This document shows, in pieces, positions 34,392 through 43,364 of a stretch of DNA of 64,000 nucleotides (positions are counted from its first letter, which is position 1; the number at the start of each line of letters is the position of its first letter). The position numbers and the translations under genes are program-made. Origin of the DNA: Virgibacillus dokdonensis (lineage in GTDB: Bacteria > Bacillota > Bacilli > Bacillales > Amphibacillaceae); assembly GCF_900166595.1 (NCBI RefSeq), contig NZ_LT745763.1, positions 3,034,986-3,098,985 on the forward strand. Reading direction: 5' to 3'. Below the pieces are notes generated by a model that worked only from the letters and a program-made list of their open reading frames with translations, was not told the origin of the DNA and searched no databases.

Positions 34392-35174
34392 ATGTGTCGT
34401 GTATTATTAGCTAGTCCCGAACACGCAGACCGTAAATTTCTAAAACAAATTTTTGCAGAACATTTTTTTAATGTCCTATTTCTTGACGATGCCTTATCTG
34501 CTGAAAAAGCATATGAACGTTCATTAGAACAACGACCTGATATGCTTATATTAGATGTCAGTGGATCGAGTGAAGAAATTTTTCAATATAAGATAAATAT
34601 CGTTAAACGCCACCCAAACGTGAAAGTTATTTTAATAGACAATGAGGAAAACTTTAAACATATTCAAACAGCAATTCGTTGTGGAGCAGTTGACTACTTG
34701 GTGAAGCCATTAAAAGTCGAAGAATGTAAATCTGCCATTCATCGGGCAATTTTGGCACTAAATCAAGTATCTTTATTAGACTATGAACGTAAATCTGTTA
34801 CCGATACCATTAAAGAAAGCGCCGCTCAAATGATGCAATACGTCCATGAACATTATTATGAAGAGATTAACTTGGATTCATTAGCAGCATTCATGCATTT
34901 AAATAAAAGTTATGTAAGCCGTTTTTTCAAAGAAACCGTCGGCATGTCTTTCGTAAGTTATTTACGACATTATCGGTTAGAACAAGCAAAAAAATTATTG
35001 CGCACATCCGATTTAACAGTCACAGAAGTTGCCGAACAAGTTGGCTATCTTGACTTAACCTATTTCAGTAGGATTTTTAAAAAAGAAAACAACCATACAC
35101 CCAATGAATATAAGCAAATTTTTCAAGGAGAACATGTGCCAGCTGATATTGCTTTTGCAGAGGGACATCATTGA
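34392..35174 (+). CDS. AraC-type response regulator (YesN-like)
   Basis: 260 residues. Receiver-like domain (1-125) with Asp55 in MLILDVSGSS and the Lys in DYLVKPLKVEE, then an AraC double helix-turn-helix (about 150-245: LAAFMHLNKSYVSRFFKETV and VTEVAEQVGYLDLTYFSRIF). The usual N-terminal acidic pair is missing (VLLASPEH), so phosphorylation may be weak or absent. ATG after GAGAGGTGATAGC. Divergently transcribed from the aldehyde dehydrogenase and likely its regulator. No sensor kinase nearby. Confidence 0.87.
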   Translation: MCRVLLASPEHADRKFLKQIFAEHFFNVLFLDDALSAEKAYERSLEQRPDMLILDVSGSSEEIFQYKINIVKRHPNVKVILIDNEENFKHIQTAIRCGAVDYLVKPLKVEECKSAIHRAILALNQVSLLDYERKSVTDTIKESAAQMMQYVHEHYYEEINLDSLAAFMHLNKSYVSRFFKETVGMSFVSYLRHYRLEQAKKLLRTSDLTVTEVAEQVGYLDLTYFSRIFKKENNHTPNEYKQIFQGEHVPADIAFAEGHH

Positions 35175-35486
35175 ATGATGGATGCCAGTTACACAGAAGA
35201 GACACAGCTATAGGACGTGTCTCTTGCTTTATTTAAATAGCCAACCATCCTCGTGTAAAAGGATAAATAAATCTGCATCCAGAAAAGTTCGACCAATACG
35301 CTAAGTAATGATTTCTAGTTGATGATCAATTCGATGATATAGCACTTTAAAAGCTAACTTCAAGGAGAAGTATGAAGCATTTTCTAAAGTCTATGAAAAG
35401 CTTAAAAGAAGAAAACAGTATCCATTGCTATAATAATATTATAGTTGGGTGAGTGGCCAAAAACCTCCGAGATAGAGAGGAGGCTC

Positions 35487-35582
35487 GTGATTACTGCAGA
35501 TATAGCAAATGTTATTATAGATTTTGCATCATTAGCCTTAACATTTCTAATGGTTGTAATTATGATCATGCAAAAAGAGTAA
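35487..35582 (+). CDS. Holin-like type I toxin peptide (TxpA/Hol_Tox-like)
   Basis: 31-residue single-span peptide, starting at GTG behind GAGAGGAGGCTC. It begins MITADIANVIIDF, then ASLALTFLMVVIMIM and ends QKE. This is the shape of small putative holin-like toxins of Gram-positive chromosomes, which depolarise membranes when overproduced and are held down by an antisense RNA. A terminator hairpin overlaps its 3' end. TATAAT at about 35428 is a possible promoter. Too short for routine gene calling; identification is by shape and context. Confidence 0.65.
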   Translation: MITADIANVIIDFASLALTFLMVVIMIMQKE

Positions 35583-35619
35583 TCACCCCTAGCTATCCGG
35601 CTGAGTGGGTGATTACCCT
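35579..35619 (+). terminator. Terminator of the small toxin gene
   Basis: GTAATCACCC and GGGTGATTAC form a 10-bp stem with an 18-nt loop, followed by CCTTTAAA. Confidence 0.7.
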
Positions 35620-35841
35620 TTAAATTCACTATTATAAAACGCTGAACGCTCTTCAAAGCGGACAACTATTTATTGACGTAGGGGTACAATCACCTGCGAC
35701 TTTCTTTATATACCCAAGTTATAATATAGTTATGCTTACTTATCAAAAACGGATAAAACACAGTATACTGTGCTTGAAGCATTGCCTTTTCAACAACATA
35801 GTCAACATTTAGTTCAGAAATAGCCCTTTCGCCACTCTGAA

Positions 35842-36351
35842 CTATTTTTCTTCCATCACATCCGCCGTATCTTCTTCGTCAGCAAATAGATCAATTATTT
35901 TCCCAAAAACGTATAGTAGAAAAACAAATACCAAGCCTATGATTGTAGCTCCAATAAAATTCGTATCTAGTCGTTCAGAATAGAGGTTAAACGCATTCAT
36001 ATACACACTAAAAACCGTTAAGAAAATAATCCATTCCTTCAAACTGCTAGGGCCAATGTCATCCAAAGAACGAAACTTTTTATCTTTTCGATCAATGAAT
36101 ATCGCAATTTCAATGATTGCTACCATGAATAAGCTTAACAGTGTGAAGCCTGTAAAAAACCAGAAGTTCCCCCAGAAGTCTTCATAAAAATGAAAATCAA
36201 TGAACGGTATTACTTGAGCAAGGTAAATGACAGCAAAGGAAATAACAAATGGTATGGCTATAAACAAAGTTGCTAAAATAATCACCATGACTAGTAATAG
36301 CATATTCGCCAAAATCAACCCGATATCTACTTTCTTTTTATTGTTTCCCAT
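35842..36351 (-). CDS. Four-helix membrane protein of unknown function
   Basis: 169 residues from the ATG at 36351, which is spaced 7 nt from AAAGGGG; the ATG at 36357 abuts the ribosome binding site. Hydrophobic helices at about 12-45, 60-80, 103-120 and 132-150; a charged loop DRKDKKFRSLDDIG and an acidic tail DEEDTADVMEEK are probably cytoplasmic. No family recognised and no operon partner. Convergent with the small toxin region. Confidence 0.75.
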   Translation of the reverse strand: MGNNKKKVDIGLILANMLLLVMVIILATLFIAIPFVISFAVIYLAQVIPFIDFHFYEDFWGNFWFFTGFTLLSLFMVAIIEIAIFIDRKDKKFRSLDDIGPSSLKEWIIFLTVFSVYMNAFNLYSERLDTNFIGATIIGLVFVFLLYVFGKIIDLFADEEDTADVMEEK

Positions 36352-36377
36352 ATTCATGCCCCTTTCATGAGAAAACT

Positions 36378-36440
36378 TTGAATATCGTAAAGTCTTATTG
36401 GCGATAGCTTACGTAGTTTTGCTTCCACTATAGGAAAGTT
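36378..36440 (+). repeat. R1 repeat, copy 5 (partial)
   Basis: TTATTGGCGATAGC, GTAGTTTTGC and CACTATAGGAAAG match the central part of R1. Confidence 0.45.
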
Positions 36441-36654
36441 AAGATATATCACAGAGCCCCTTGTTAGCTTAAGAATAACGGCGAAATCTTTCTGCATTTT
36501 AACTTATATCTGATACGTATTTACTAACTACTTTGTTTCGTGAAGTTTCATGTTCTCTTATATTCTTCCGCCGTTTAACTGGTTTGGACGTACTGACTTT
36601 ATTCCAATTAAAAAACAGTCTGTACAATGAGAAGAAACTTCTTCAACCTATCTC

Positions 36655-36762
36655 TGTATTAGGAAAACTTTGCTTGTCTCCAAGTTTTAGTAGTGAAAGC
36701 TGTAGTTTTTCTTATACTATAAACCTATAAACTTCTATACTTTCCTAAAGTATAAAAAAGCT
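36655..36762 (+). repeat. R1 repeat, copy 6
   Basis: AAAACTTTGCTTGTCTCCAA, GTAGTTTTTCTTATACTATA and TTCTATACTTTCCTAAAG. The gap 36352-37036 is otherwise without a supported gene; a degraded short frame at about 36800-36900 is noted among the rejected items. Confidence 0.55.
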
Positions 36763-36962
36763 TCTCCTTTGCTTAGAATACCAATTTTATAAAAGGTGGT
36801 GGGGCTACTTGCGACAATCCATTAAGAATCAACCAGATAAAATAAAGATATTGAGGTTGTAGCAACGATTATTAATGGTGAAAAAGTTTTTGATATCACT
36901 TTATCCTAGAAGTGAATTTTCCATCAGTGTGGGTTCTCTTTGATCCACACGGATAATTAAAC

Positions 36963-36990
36963 AAAGAAGCCACCATCGTAGGCAGGCTTC
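36963..36990 (-). terminator. Terminator of the PH-domain protein gene
   Basis: AGAAGCC and GGCTTCT with a 13-nt loop, followed by TTTGTTT on the minus strand. Confidence 0.65.
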
Positions 36991-37036
36991 TATGATGCTA
37001 CTTCTAAACGAAATCTACATTTCATATAAAACAAAG

Positions 37037-37651
37037 CTAATTCTGAATGTACGTATCAAATACTTCGCCAAAATCCTTTTGCGTATTTTCATCATATGTT
37101 GATGTATACCATTCAAATGCAAATTTAGTAGCTTCTTCAAATTCTTTGGATATCATTCCCTCTTGAAAACGGTTATCGTTAAATAAAGATTGAGAGACTT
37201 GTAAACTATCTTTAGCAAATTTTTTCTTCCGCTCATTCGAATCTTGTATTTGCGAAATGGTTACCAATGATTTGTATAAATCTGCAATTGCTTCGCCTTC
37301 TTTTTTACTAATATCAACAGAAATTGGCATCTTGCCAATGGAGAATTTAATTTCTAAATCCAAATCCACAGTACCTGCTGTTTCTACAGATACATCGCTA
37401 ATGGGATGTTGATAGTAATCATAACGATAAATGTTACGTTTACTACTTGATGCTTTTTCGCCATCAAGGTGAATTAACGCAAAGTTTGTAAAGCAATACT
37501 CATCTGATTTTGACTTAATGAGAAAGTGAATCTTCTCTCCTTTCTCATGTAAAATATAGTCATCTGACTCTGTCTTATCAAAATCCTCTGGAGAAATGAT
37601 TTTTCCGATATCGCTTAAACCTAAAGCATCGCTTGCAATTTTCTTAAACAT
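37037..37651 (-). CDS. Bacterial PH-domain protein (YvbH-like)
   Basis: 204 residues. The N-terminal half (about 1-120) looks like a bacterial pleckstrin-homology domain: FKKIASDALGLSDIGKIISP, EYCFTNFALIHLDGEKASS, YRYDYYQHPISDV. The second half (about 125-204) is helical, as in the oligomerisation region of B. subtilis YvbH. No signal peptide or membrane helix. The ATG at 37651 lies behind GAGGAGGCCAACAACG. Monocistronic. Function unknown in the family. Confidence 0.8.
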   Translation of the reverse strand: MFKKIASDALGLSDIGKIISPEDFDKTESDDYILHEKGEKIHFLIKSKSDEYCFTNFALIHLDGEKASSSKRNIYRYDYYQHPISDVSVETAGTVDLDLEIKFSIGKMPISVDISKKEGEAIADLYKSLVTISQIQDSNERKKKFAKDSLQVSQSLFNDNRFQEGMISKEFEEATKFAFEWYTSTYDENTQKDFGEVFDTYIQN

Positions 37652-37817
37652 CGTTGTTGGCCTCCTCAAAATTTGTCAAAGCACTATCTCTTTCATCATA
37701 ACTTATCCACACAGAAACAGAAACCTTTTTGGCAATATAGGAACGCATAAAATTATTATGGCTAAACAAAACAACGGCTTTCTAAGGGAGTTTGTCAAAA
37801 TCTACTTCTATAGAACA

Positions 37818-39032
37818 CTAAGATGCCACAAAGTAAGCTTTCAACCAGTCTGTATACGTTTTAATATTAGGAATATTAATTTGTTCCCACGGCAAATACT
37901 TCATGGCATGGGAAGTATTAAATAACACAACCTCATCATTGGAAGTAACCCATCCTCTCTCAACTAAACGTTGAAAGCCAGCCCATGTTGCTGCTCCTTC
38001 AGGCGATGAGGATATACCTTGCTTTCCAAATGATTGCTGAGACTGCTTAATTTCCTCTTGAGTTACTGCTATAGCTTTTCCACTTGACTCAGAAAGAATG
38101 GAAACAATTAATTCACCGTCAGGAGGGCTTGGGACGCGCATACCAGTAGGTGCCGAATCAACGTTTTCCGCTTGCGCTTTAAACTTCCTACCACTTTCAC
38201 ATGTATCAACAATTGGTTGGCACCCAGCTTCTTGTACGCTTACCATTCGAGGTAAATCTCCTTCAACAAGCCCTAATCGCTTTAATTGTTTAAATGCTCT
38301 CCACATACCTATTATTCCTGATCCTCCTCCTGTAGGATAAATAATAATGTCTGGCAATTTCCAGTTTAACTGTTCCGCTAATTCTAACCCCATTGTTTTC
38401 TTTCCCTCAGCTCTTCCTGGCTCTTTAAGTGTACCAACATTATGCCAACATTGATCAGCTTGTCCAACTGAAATAATCTTCCCTGCATCGTGAATCAACC
38501 CATCTACTAGAAAAGTGTTAGCGCCATATTGAACACATTCATCTACAATTAAACCTGGACAGTCGCTTGGTACAAATACATGTGATTCCATACCGGCATA
38601 ACTAGCATATGCTGCTAGCGCAGAAGCAGCGTTACCATTTGAATTAACAGCAACTTTCTTAATTCCATATTCCTTTGCAATAGACAAAGCTGCGGAGAAA
38701 CCTCTTGCTTTAAAACTCCCAGTTGGGTTCTGTTCTTCTCTTTTTACCCATAATCTTTTTGCAGGGAATTTTTTCTCAGCCTCTTTCATTCGTACAAGTG
38801 GTGTCCATCCTTCCCCTAAAGAAACAATATGCTTTTCGTCTTCTAACGGCAATAACTCCTTGTATCTCCACATCGTAGCAGATCTTTCTTTTAAGCTATC
38901 CTTTGTTAAAGTATGACCAACATGTTCCATATCATAATCTACTAAAAGTGTTCCTTCACATGTACATTTCGTTTCTTTAAGACTAAAAGCAGAAGTTTTC
39001 CCGCAATTACTACAGCTAAACCAAAACTTCAT
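37818..39032 (-). CDS. Threonine synthase-like PLP enzyme with zinc-ribbon N-terminus
   Basis: 404-residue fold-type II PLP enzyme. Residues 1-35 form a zinc ribbon (FSCSNCGKTSAF and CTCEGTLL). The PLP Lys lies in EEQNPTGSFKARG, with the phosphate-binding loop IYPTGGGSGIIG. SLGEGWTPLVRMKEAEKKF is typical of threonine synthase-like proteins. The ATG at 39032 follows GAGGAGGAACAATAAT. There are no thrB or hom genes beside it, so a lyase or synthase role other than threonine synthesis is possible. Monocistronic, upstream of the PH-domain gene on the same strand. Confidence 0.85.
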   Translation of the reverse strand: MKFWFSCSNCGKTSAFSLKETKCTCEGTLLVDYDMEHVGHTLTKDSLKERSATMWRYKELLPLEDEKHIVSLGEGWTPLVRMKEAEKKFPAKRLWVKREEQNPTGSFKARGFSAALSIAKEYGIKKVAVNSNGNAASALAAYASYAGMESHVFVPSDCPGLIVDECVQYGANTFLVDGLIHDAGKIISVGQADQCWHNVGTLKEPGRAEGKKTMGLELAEQLNWKLPDIIIYPTGGGSGIIGMWRAFKQLKRLGLVEGDLPRMVSVQEAGCQPIVDTCESGRKFKAQAENVDSAPTGMRVPSPPDGELIVSILSESSGKAIAVTQEEIKQSQQSFGKQGISSSPEGAATWAGFQRLVERGWVTSNDEVVLFNTSHAMKYLPWEQINIPNIKTYTDWLKAYFVAS

Positions 39033-39183
39033 ATTATTGTTCCTCCTCATTTTTATAAGGATCTTTTTGATTCGCTAATGCTATATTTCTAGTAATTGTT
39101 TTGTTTTTTAGTAGTGATTGTTACTCCTTTTTCTCAATAGCGAAACCAAATAGTAAACTAAGACAATTTTCTGTCATATAACT

Positions 39184-39576
39184 TTATACGCTTTGATTTT
39201 GTGGCCAATACAAATCATGCTCTTCCACTTCGGTTATTTTATTTTTCTCATCAACAAATACTACTTTTGGGTTTAATGATTTGATTTCTTCGTCAGTCAT
39301 TAACCCTAAGCTTAATATGATAACAATATCACCAGGTGAAAATAAGTGAGCTGGAGGACCATTTAAACAAATCCTACCTGATAATTCTGGAGCTGGTATA
39401 GCATAAGTTTTCCATCTAGTTGCATTTCGCAAGCTTGTGACTTGAACCATTTCATACGGTTTAATATTTGCTTCTTTCATTAGTTTAGAATCGATTGTAA
39501 TACTACCCACATAATCCAATTCAGCTTCTGTAACAGTTGCTCGATGAATCTTCCCTTTGCACATCATGCGATACAT
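39184..39576 (-). CDS. panD: Aspartate 1-decarboxylase
   Basis: Pyruvoyl enzyme making beta-alanine from aspartate for pantothenate and CoA. 130 residues. The self-cleavage site Gly24-Ser25 is exact in LDYVGSITID. MYRMMCKGKIHRATVTEA, RNATRWKTYAI and the active-site region LNGPPAHLFSPGD are canonical. The ATG at 39576 follows AAGGAGGGAATAATC. It stands alone without panB or panC. Confidence 0.94.
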   Translation of the reverse strand: MYRMMCKGKIHRATVTEAELDYVGSITIDSKLMKEANIKPYEMVQVTSLRNATRWKTYAIPAPELSGRICLNGPPAHLFSPGDIVIILSLGLMTDEEIKSLNPKVVFVDEKNKITEVEEHDLYWPQNQSV

Positions 39577-39623
39577 GATTATTCCCTCCTTTTCTTCATG
39601 GTACAATACTGTTTTTTATAAAT

Positions 39624-39875
39624 CTATAAAGTCATAACGTCCGAACCAGTTGATAATACTAGTAATAGTAGTATTATTTTAATTAATATTGCATATAATG
39701 GAAGCTTGATGGTATGCCAAGTTTTCATTATAGTAAAGCGTAAAATATTTTCTTTTAGTGCGTCTTCAAAAAGAAAAAACAGGCTTGGTTGATGTAACGG
39801 CGTGAGAGCAACTAGAATCACGATAGTACTAAGTGAAAAGCTTAACTGCTTTATAATTTTCTGCGTTGAAAGCAC
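39624..39875 (-). CDS. Doubtful small membrane ORF
   Basis: 83 residues from a GTG, with two hydrophobic stretches (SFSLSTIVILVALTPL and LYAILIKIILLLLVLS). No ribosome binding site and no family recognised. It may be chance coding in AT-rich sequence. The rest of 39577-40079 is the promoter region of the hexapeptide-repeat gene. Confidence 0.2.
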   Translation of the reverse strand: MLSTQKIIKQLSFSLSTIVILVALTPLHQPSLFFLFEDALKENILRFTIMKTWHTIKLPLYAILIKIILLLLVLSTGSDVMTL

Positions 39876-40079
39876 TTAGTCTTTTAAAAAATGGACAGAA
39901 ATGTTAAAATAAAAAAATAAATCGCATAATTTCTGTTTGCTCCATACTTCCACATAAAAATACTTATTCTCAAACTCTCCTTAGACTTAGGATATATAAT
40001 TACAAGAGATAGCATTTTGTTGGATTAAAACCCTAGCAGTTCTTATTTTTATTACTAAATCTTCCAAAGAGGTGATATA

Positions 40080-40595
40080 ATGATTATTCCATACAACCAA
40101 CACCATCCCTTTGTTCATGATAGCGTTTTCGTAGCACCAGGTGCATACTTAATTGGCGATGTAACTATTGGTGAAGAATCTACTATTTGGTTTAATACCG
40201 TCTTAAGAGGGGATGAGGATGCCATTACAATAGGGGAAAAGTGCAGTATTCAAGACAATTCTACTATCCATTTGTTTAAAAATTGTCCTGTGGTTGTAGA
40301 AGATGAGGTTACAGTGGGACATAATGTTATTTTACATGGTTGTAAAATAGGTAAAAGATCCATTATTGGAATGGGATCTACCATTCTAGATGATGTAGAA
40401 ATTGGCGAAGAATGCATCATAGGAGCAAATACCCTTATACCACAAGGTAAAAAAATACCTTCACGTTCCCTGGTAGTCGGATCTCCAGGTAAAATCGTTC
40501 GCGAAATAACTGCAAAGGATCTTGAGCTTATTCAATTATCCATTGATACATATGTACAAAAAGGGAAAGATTTCAAACAAATACTGAAAAAATAA
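40080..40595 (+). CDS. Gamma-carbonic anhydrase / PaaY-like hexapeptide protein
   Basis: 171-residue left-handed beta-helix protein with hexapeptide repeats (IGDVTIGEESTIWF, VGHNVILHGCKIGKR, IGMGSTILDDVEIGEECIIG). Metal-ligand histidines lie in NSTIHLF and VTVGHNVILHGC. It could act as a carbonic anhydrase or, like PaaY, as a thioesterase clearing dead-end CoA esters. The phenylacetate cluster begins 70 bp away, convergently. ATG after AAAGAGGTGATATA. Confidence 0.85.
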   Translation: MIIPYNQHHPFVHDSVFVAPGAYLIGDVTIGEESTIWFNTVLRGDEDAITIGEKCSIQDNSTIHLFKNCPVVVEDEVTVGHNVILHGCKIGKRSIIGMGSTILDDVEIGEECIIGANTLIPQGKKIPSRSLVVGSPGKIVREITAKDLELIQLSIDTYVQKGKDFKQILKK

Positions 40596-40666
40596 ACCAT
40601 TGCTGTTGGGAGGTATCCCCTCCCAATACATTATGCGTCAACTTAACACTATACCACGGTTAACTC

Positions 40667-41620
40667 CTACAAAAGTTTTTCCATACTAAGCTTTAATATC
40701 TGTTTGGCATCTCTTACCATCGTTTCTACTAATTCCTCTACAGTAGGACAATCATCAATCAAGCCGGCTATTTGTCCACCATTAATAAAACCATTATCCA
40801 AATCGCCTACTATCGCCCCTAATTTATGGTGATCTTCGGTTGTTTTCTCTATAAACAAATTAGGGTTCTCATGATTCATTTCGAGTTCTGCCAACTTATG
40901 AACAAAGTTTGTTTTCATTAATCTACGAATATGATGATATCTTCTTCCAACAATAATTGTTGATTCATCCGTAGCATGAATAATTTTCTGTTTATAATTA
41001 TCATGATAAGGTGATTCCTTCGTAGCAATAAAACGCGTTCCCATTTGTACACCTAGCGCCCCTAACGATAAAGCCGCCGCCAAACCTTTACCATCAGCAA
41101 TTCCTCCCGCTGCGACAACGGGTACACTTGCTTTTTCAACAACTTGGGGAATAAGTGTCATTGTAGTACTTTCATTTAGTGCATTAATACCAGCAGCCTC
41201 ATACCCTTCACAAACAATAATATCCACCCCAGCAGCTTCAGCTTTTTTGGCTTGGCTTACGGTGGAAGAGACACAGATAACCGTTATATCATGCTCTTTG
41301 AGCAATGAAACAAATGGTGCTGGGTTGCCTGCAGATAAAGAAACGACAGGAACCTTTAAGTCAATTAATTCCTGAATTAATTGTTCTGTATGCGGATGAA
41401 CAGATATAGGAACATTTACACAATAAGGCTTTGATGTTCTTTTCATCATTTCTTTTATTTTTGTTAAAACCTCTTCAACTGGCATATTCCCTACACCTAT
41501 TGTTCCTAAGCCACCAACATTCGAAATCGCTGCTGCAAGCCCAGGATCACTTATATTTCCCATCCCTCCCTGTAAAATAGGATAAGTAATATTTAGTCGT
41601 TCCGTTAACAAATTGCCCAA
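40667..41620 (-). CDS. Nitronate monooxygenase / FabK-like flavoprotein
   Basis: FMN-dependent TIM-barrel enzyme, 317 residues. NITYPILQGGMGNISDP at the N-terminus, VNVPISVHPHTEQ, VICEGYEAAGIN (family EGxEAGGH variant), VPVVAAGGIADGKGLAAAL and GVQMGTRFIATKES are family hallmarks. The TTG at 41620 follows AAGGAGGAGTAAA, made from the end of paaX, and overlaps its stop region. Last gene of the phenylacetate cluster. Its exact role there is not known; it may detoxify nitronates or act on a pathway intermediate. Confidence 0.85.
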   Translation of the reverse strand: MGNLLTERLNITYPILQGGMGNISDPGLAAAISNVGGLGTIGVGNMPVEEVLTKIKEMMKRTSKPYCVNVPISVHPHTEQLIQELIDLKVPVVSLSAGNPAPFVSLLKEHDITVICVSSTVSQAKKAEAAGVDIIVCEGYEAAGINALNESTTMTLIPQVVEKASVPVVAAGGIADGKGLAAALSLGALGVQMGTRFIATKESPYHDNYKQKIIHATDESTIIVGRRYHHIRRLMKTNFVHKLAELEMNHENPNLFIEKTTEDHHKLGAIVGDLDNGFINGGQIAGLIDDCPTVEELVETMVRDAKQILKLSMEKLL

Positions 41621-41621
41621 T

Positions 41622-42494
41622 TTACTCCTCCTTCGCAATGGTTTGTTTTTGCCTTGGACAGTTATCATATCCTGCTAAATAAATCGCTCTGAAAAAAGCA
41701 TTCGCTTTTGTTGCAAGAATTTGATAATACTCATTAAATAACTTCGCCGCACGTTCACCTAACCATTTCTCTGGCAATAATTCTTTTGGAATACCTGGAT
41801 CGACAAACAATGATTTCCGATAGTAATGAACAAGTAAAGTTCGTTCTACAAAGCAGTCTTGGTCACTCATTTGCCCATGTTCTATTTTCATGGCATTGGC
41901 AATCATTTTTTCCTCATACGCATGAATAAACTTTTCGTATAGCATATTTATATGATCTATATCCCAACAGCTGCGTATGATTTGTTTATTCGCTTGGAAA
42001 CCTTCATTTTTAGCTTCAAAAAAATAAACCTCTTCTTTAATACCGTATTTATCAATAATGTCATAAATTTGCTCTTTTAAATGATTCGGTGTAATCCAAA
42101 CGCCATTGGACAGTAAGCCAAAACCACTCCAAATCAATTCTTTACGCAATTCATCGCGAATATGCCTTCTTTCTTCAGGAATGGTGTACAGTAGCGTCCG
42201 CCATTTTCCATCCCACTCCGCAGGCTCCATTCTATAAATACGACTGGCCGCTTCTTCCATTCTTTTTTTTCCACGCTCGGTCAATGAATAATAACTTTTG
42301 TTTGCTTCCTTACGACTGACAACCCATCCCTGCTTACTCATTCTAGAAACAGCTGATCTTATAGACTGTTCATTATGGTCAAATGGCTCCAATAATTTAA
42401 TTAAGCTACCAACCCATATTTCATTACCGTAGTATCGAATATAGTCTCCAAATAACGTAAAAATCATTGAACGTGTGTTTGGTTTGCTTTGCAC
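41622..42494 (-). CDS. paaX: Phenylacetate-responsive repressor
   Basis: PaaX-family regulator, 290 residues; in known systems phenylacetyl-CoA releases it from DNA. The N-terminal winged helix has MIFTLFGDYIRYYGNEIWVG and SIRSAVSRMSKQGWVVSRK. The central region WRTLLYTIPEERRHIRDELR and GVWITPN are conserved in PaaX. The GTG at 42494 is better spaced from AAAGGATGA than the ATG at 42503. Located at the end of the operon it probably controls, next to the hydratase gene. Confidence 0.9.
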   Translation of the reverse strand: MQSKPNTRSMIFTLFGDYIRYYGNEIWVGSLIKLLEPFDHNEQSIRSAVSRMSKQGWVVSRKEANKSYYSLTERGKKRMEEAASRIYRMEPAEWDGKWRTLLYTIPEERRHIRDELRKELIWSGFGLLSNGVWITPNHLKEQIYDIIDKYGIKEEVYFFEAKNEGFQANKQIIRSCWDIDHINMLYEKFIHAYEEKMIANAMKIEHGQMSDQDCFVERTLLVHYYRKSLFVDPGIPKELLPEKWLGERAAKLFNEYYQILATKANAFFRAIYLAGYDNCPRQKQTIAKEE

Positions 42495-42571
42495 GATTAT
42501 CATCCTTTGCTAGTATGAAACTGTATTATCTTCTAAATAGAATATGGGAGGAACACGTTCAATGCCTCTAT

Positions 42572-43348
42572 TCATTCACCGATAAATTTAGGGGGTCTTT
42601 TTTCATAAAATGCGGTCAGCGCTTCGACCCGATCTTTCGTTGGAATCGTTAAGTGATATGCACTTTCTTCTATTTTTATCCCTGTTTTTAAATCCGTGTC
42701 CATCCCATGTTGAATAGCAAACTTTGCTTGCCGAATGGCGATTTGCGGCATACGCACGATAGACTTAACAAATAATTCACAGCTTTCAAAAAGTTCTTCT
42801 TGTTCCACTACTTTATGAACAAGACCATACTCCAAAGCTTCGTTAGCATAAATCTGTTTTGCCGTTAAAATAAATTCCATTGCTTTTGCTTGCCCTATTA
42901 ATCTAGGAAGTAGTTGCGTACCACCAGCACCAGGTATAATCCCCATACTTGTTTCTGTTAACCCCATTGTCGCATAAGAAACAGCTATGCGAAAGTCACA
43001 TGCAAGCGCAAGCTCCAACCCACCTCCCAAAGCATATCCATTTATTAACGCAATGGTCGGTTGAGGAAGATTGGCAACTTGTTCAAACACAGAGCTAATT
43101 TTTTTAACGTTACGAATAACTTCCTTGTTTCCTAATTGTCTACGTTCTTTTAAATCTGCTCCTGCACTAAAGGCCTTCTCACCACTACCTGTAATGACTA
43201 CCGCCCAAATATCGTGATTCATCGACAAATCTTCTATAACACGCTCTAACTCTAGTAATGTAGAATAATTAAAGCAATTTAACACTTCAGGTCGATTTAT
43301 CGTGACATAGGCAATTCGTTCTTTTGTCTTTAATAAAACGTTACTCAT
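42572..43348 (-). CDS. paaF: Enoyl-CoA hydratase of the phenylacetate pathway (PaaF-like)
   Basis: Crotonase, 258 residues, predicted to hydrate 2,3-dehydroadipyl-CoA. The oxyanion-hole segments are AFSAGADLKERRQ and ALGGGLELALACDFR (catalytic Glu), and TSMGIIPGAGGTQLLPRLIG contains the second active-site region. The C-terminus FYEKRPPKFIGE is typical. ATG after GGGGGAGAAAAA, 16 bp downstream of the thiolase stop. Assignment of PaaF rather than PaaG rests on similarity of the active-site loop and is moderate. Confidence 0.82.
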   Translation of the reverse strand: MSNVLLKTKERIAYVTINRPEVLNCFNYSTLLELERVIEDLSMNHDIWAVVITGSGEKAFSAGADLKERRQLGNKEVIRNVKKISSVFEQVANLPQPTIALINGYALGGGLELALACDFRIAVSYATMGLTETSMGIIPGAGGTQLLPRLIGQAKAMEFILTAKQIYANEALEYGLVHKVVEQEELFESCELFVKSIVRMPQIAIRQAKFAIQHGMDTDLKTGIKIEESAYHLTIPTKDRVEALTAFYEKRPPKFIGE

Positions 43349-43364
43349 TTTTTCTCCCCCTAAC

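Larger units (their letters stand above)
35487..35642 (-). ncRNA. Possible antisense RNA antitoxin
   Basis: A TATAAT box lies on the minus strand at 35636-35631, with TTTGAA about 15 bp upstream of it. A transcript from there would run through the toxin terminator and coding region, as RatA does against txpA. Inferred from position; its 3' end is unknown. The remainder of 35643-35841 shows nothing further. Confidence 0.3.

Noticed and set aside
36795..36911. Short frame starting TTG behind GGTGGTGGGG, followed in another frame by a segment with VATIINGEKVFDITLS
   Set aside because: Broken by a frame change and too short to assign; at most a gene remnant.
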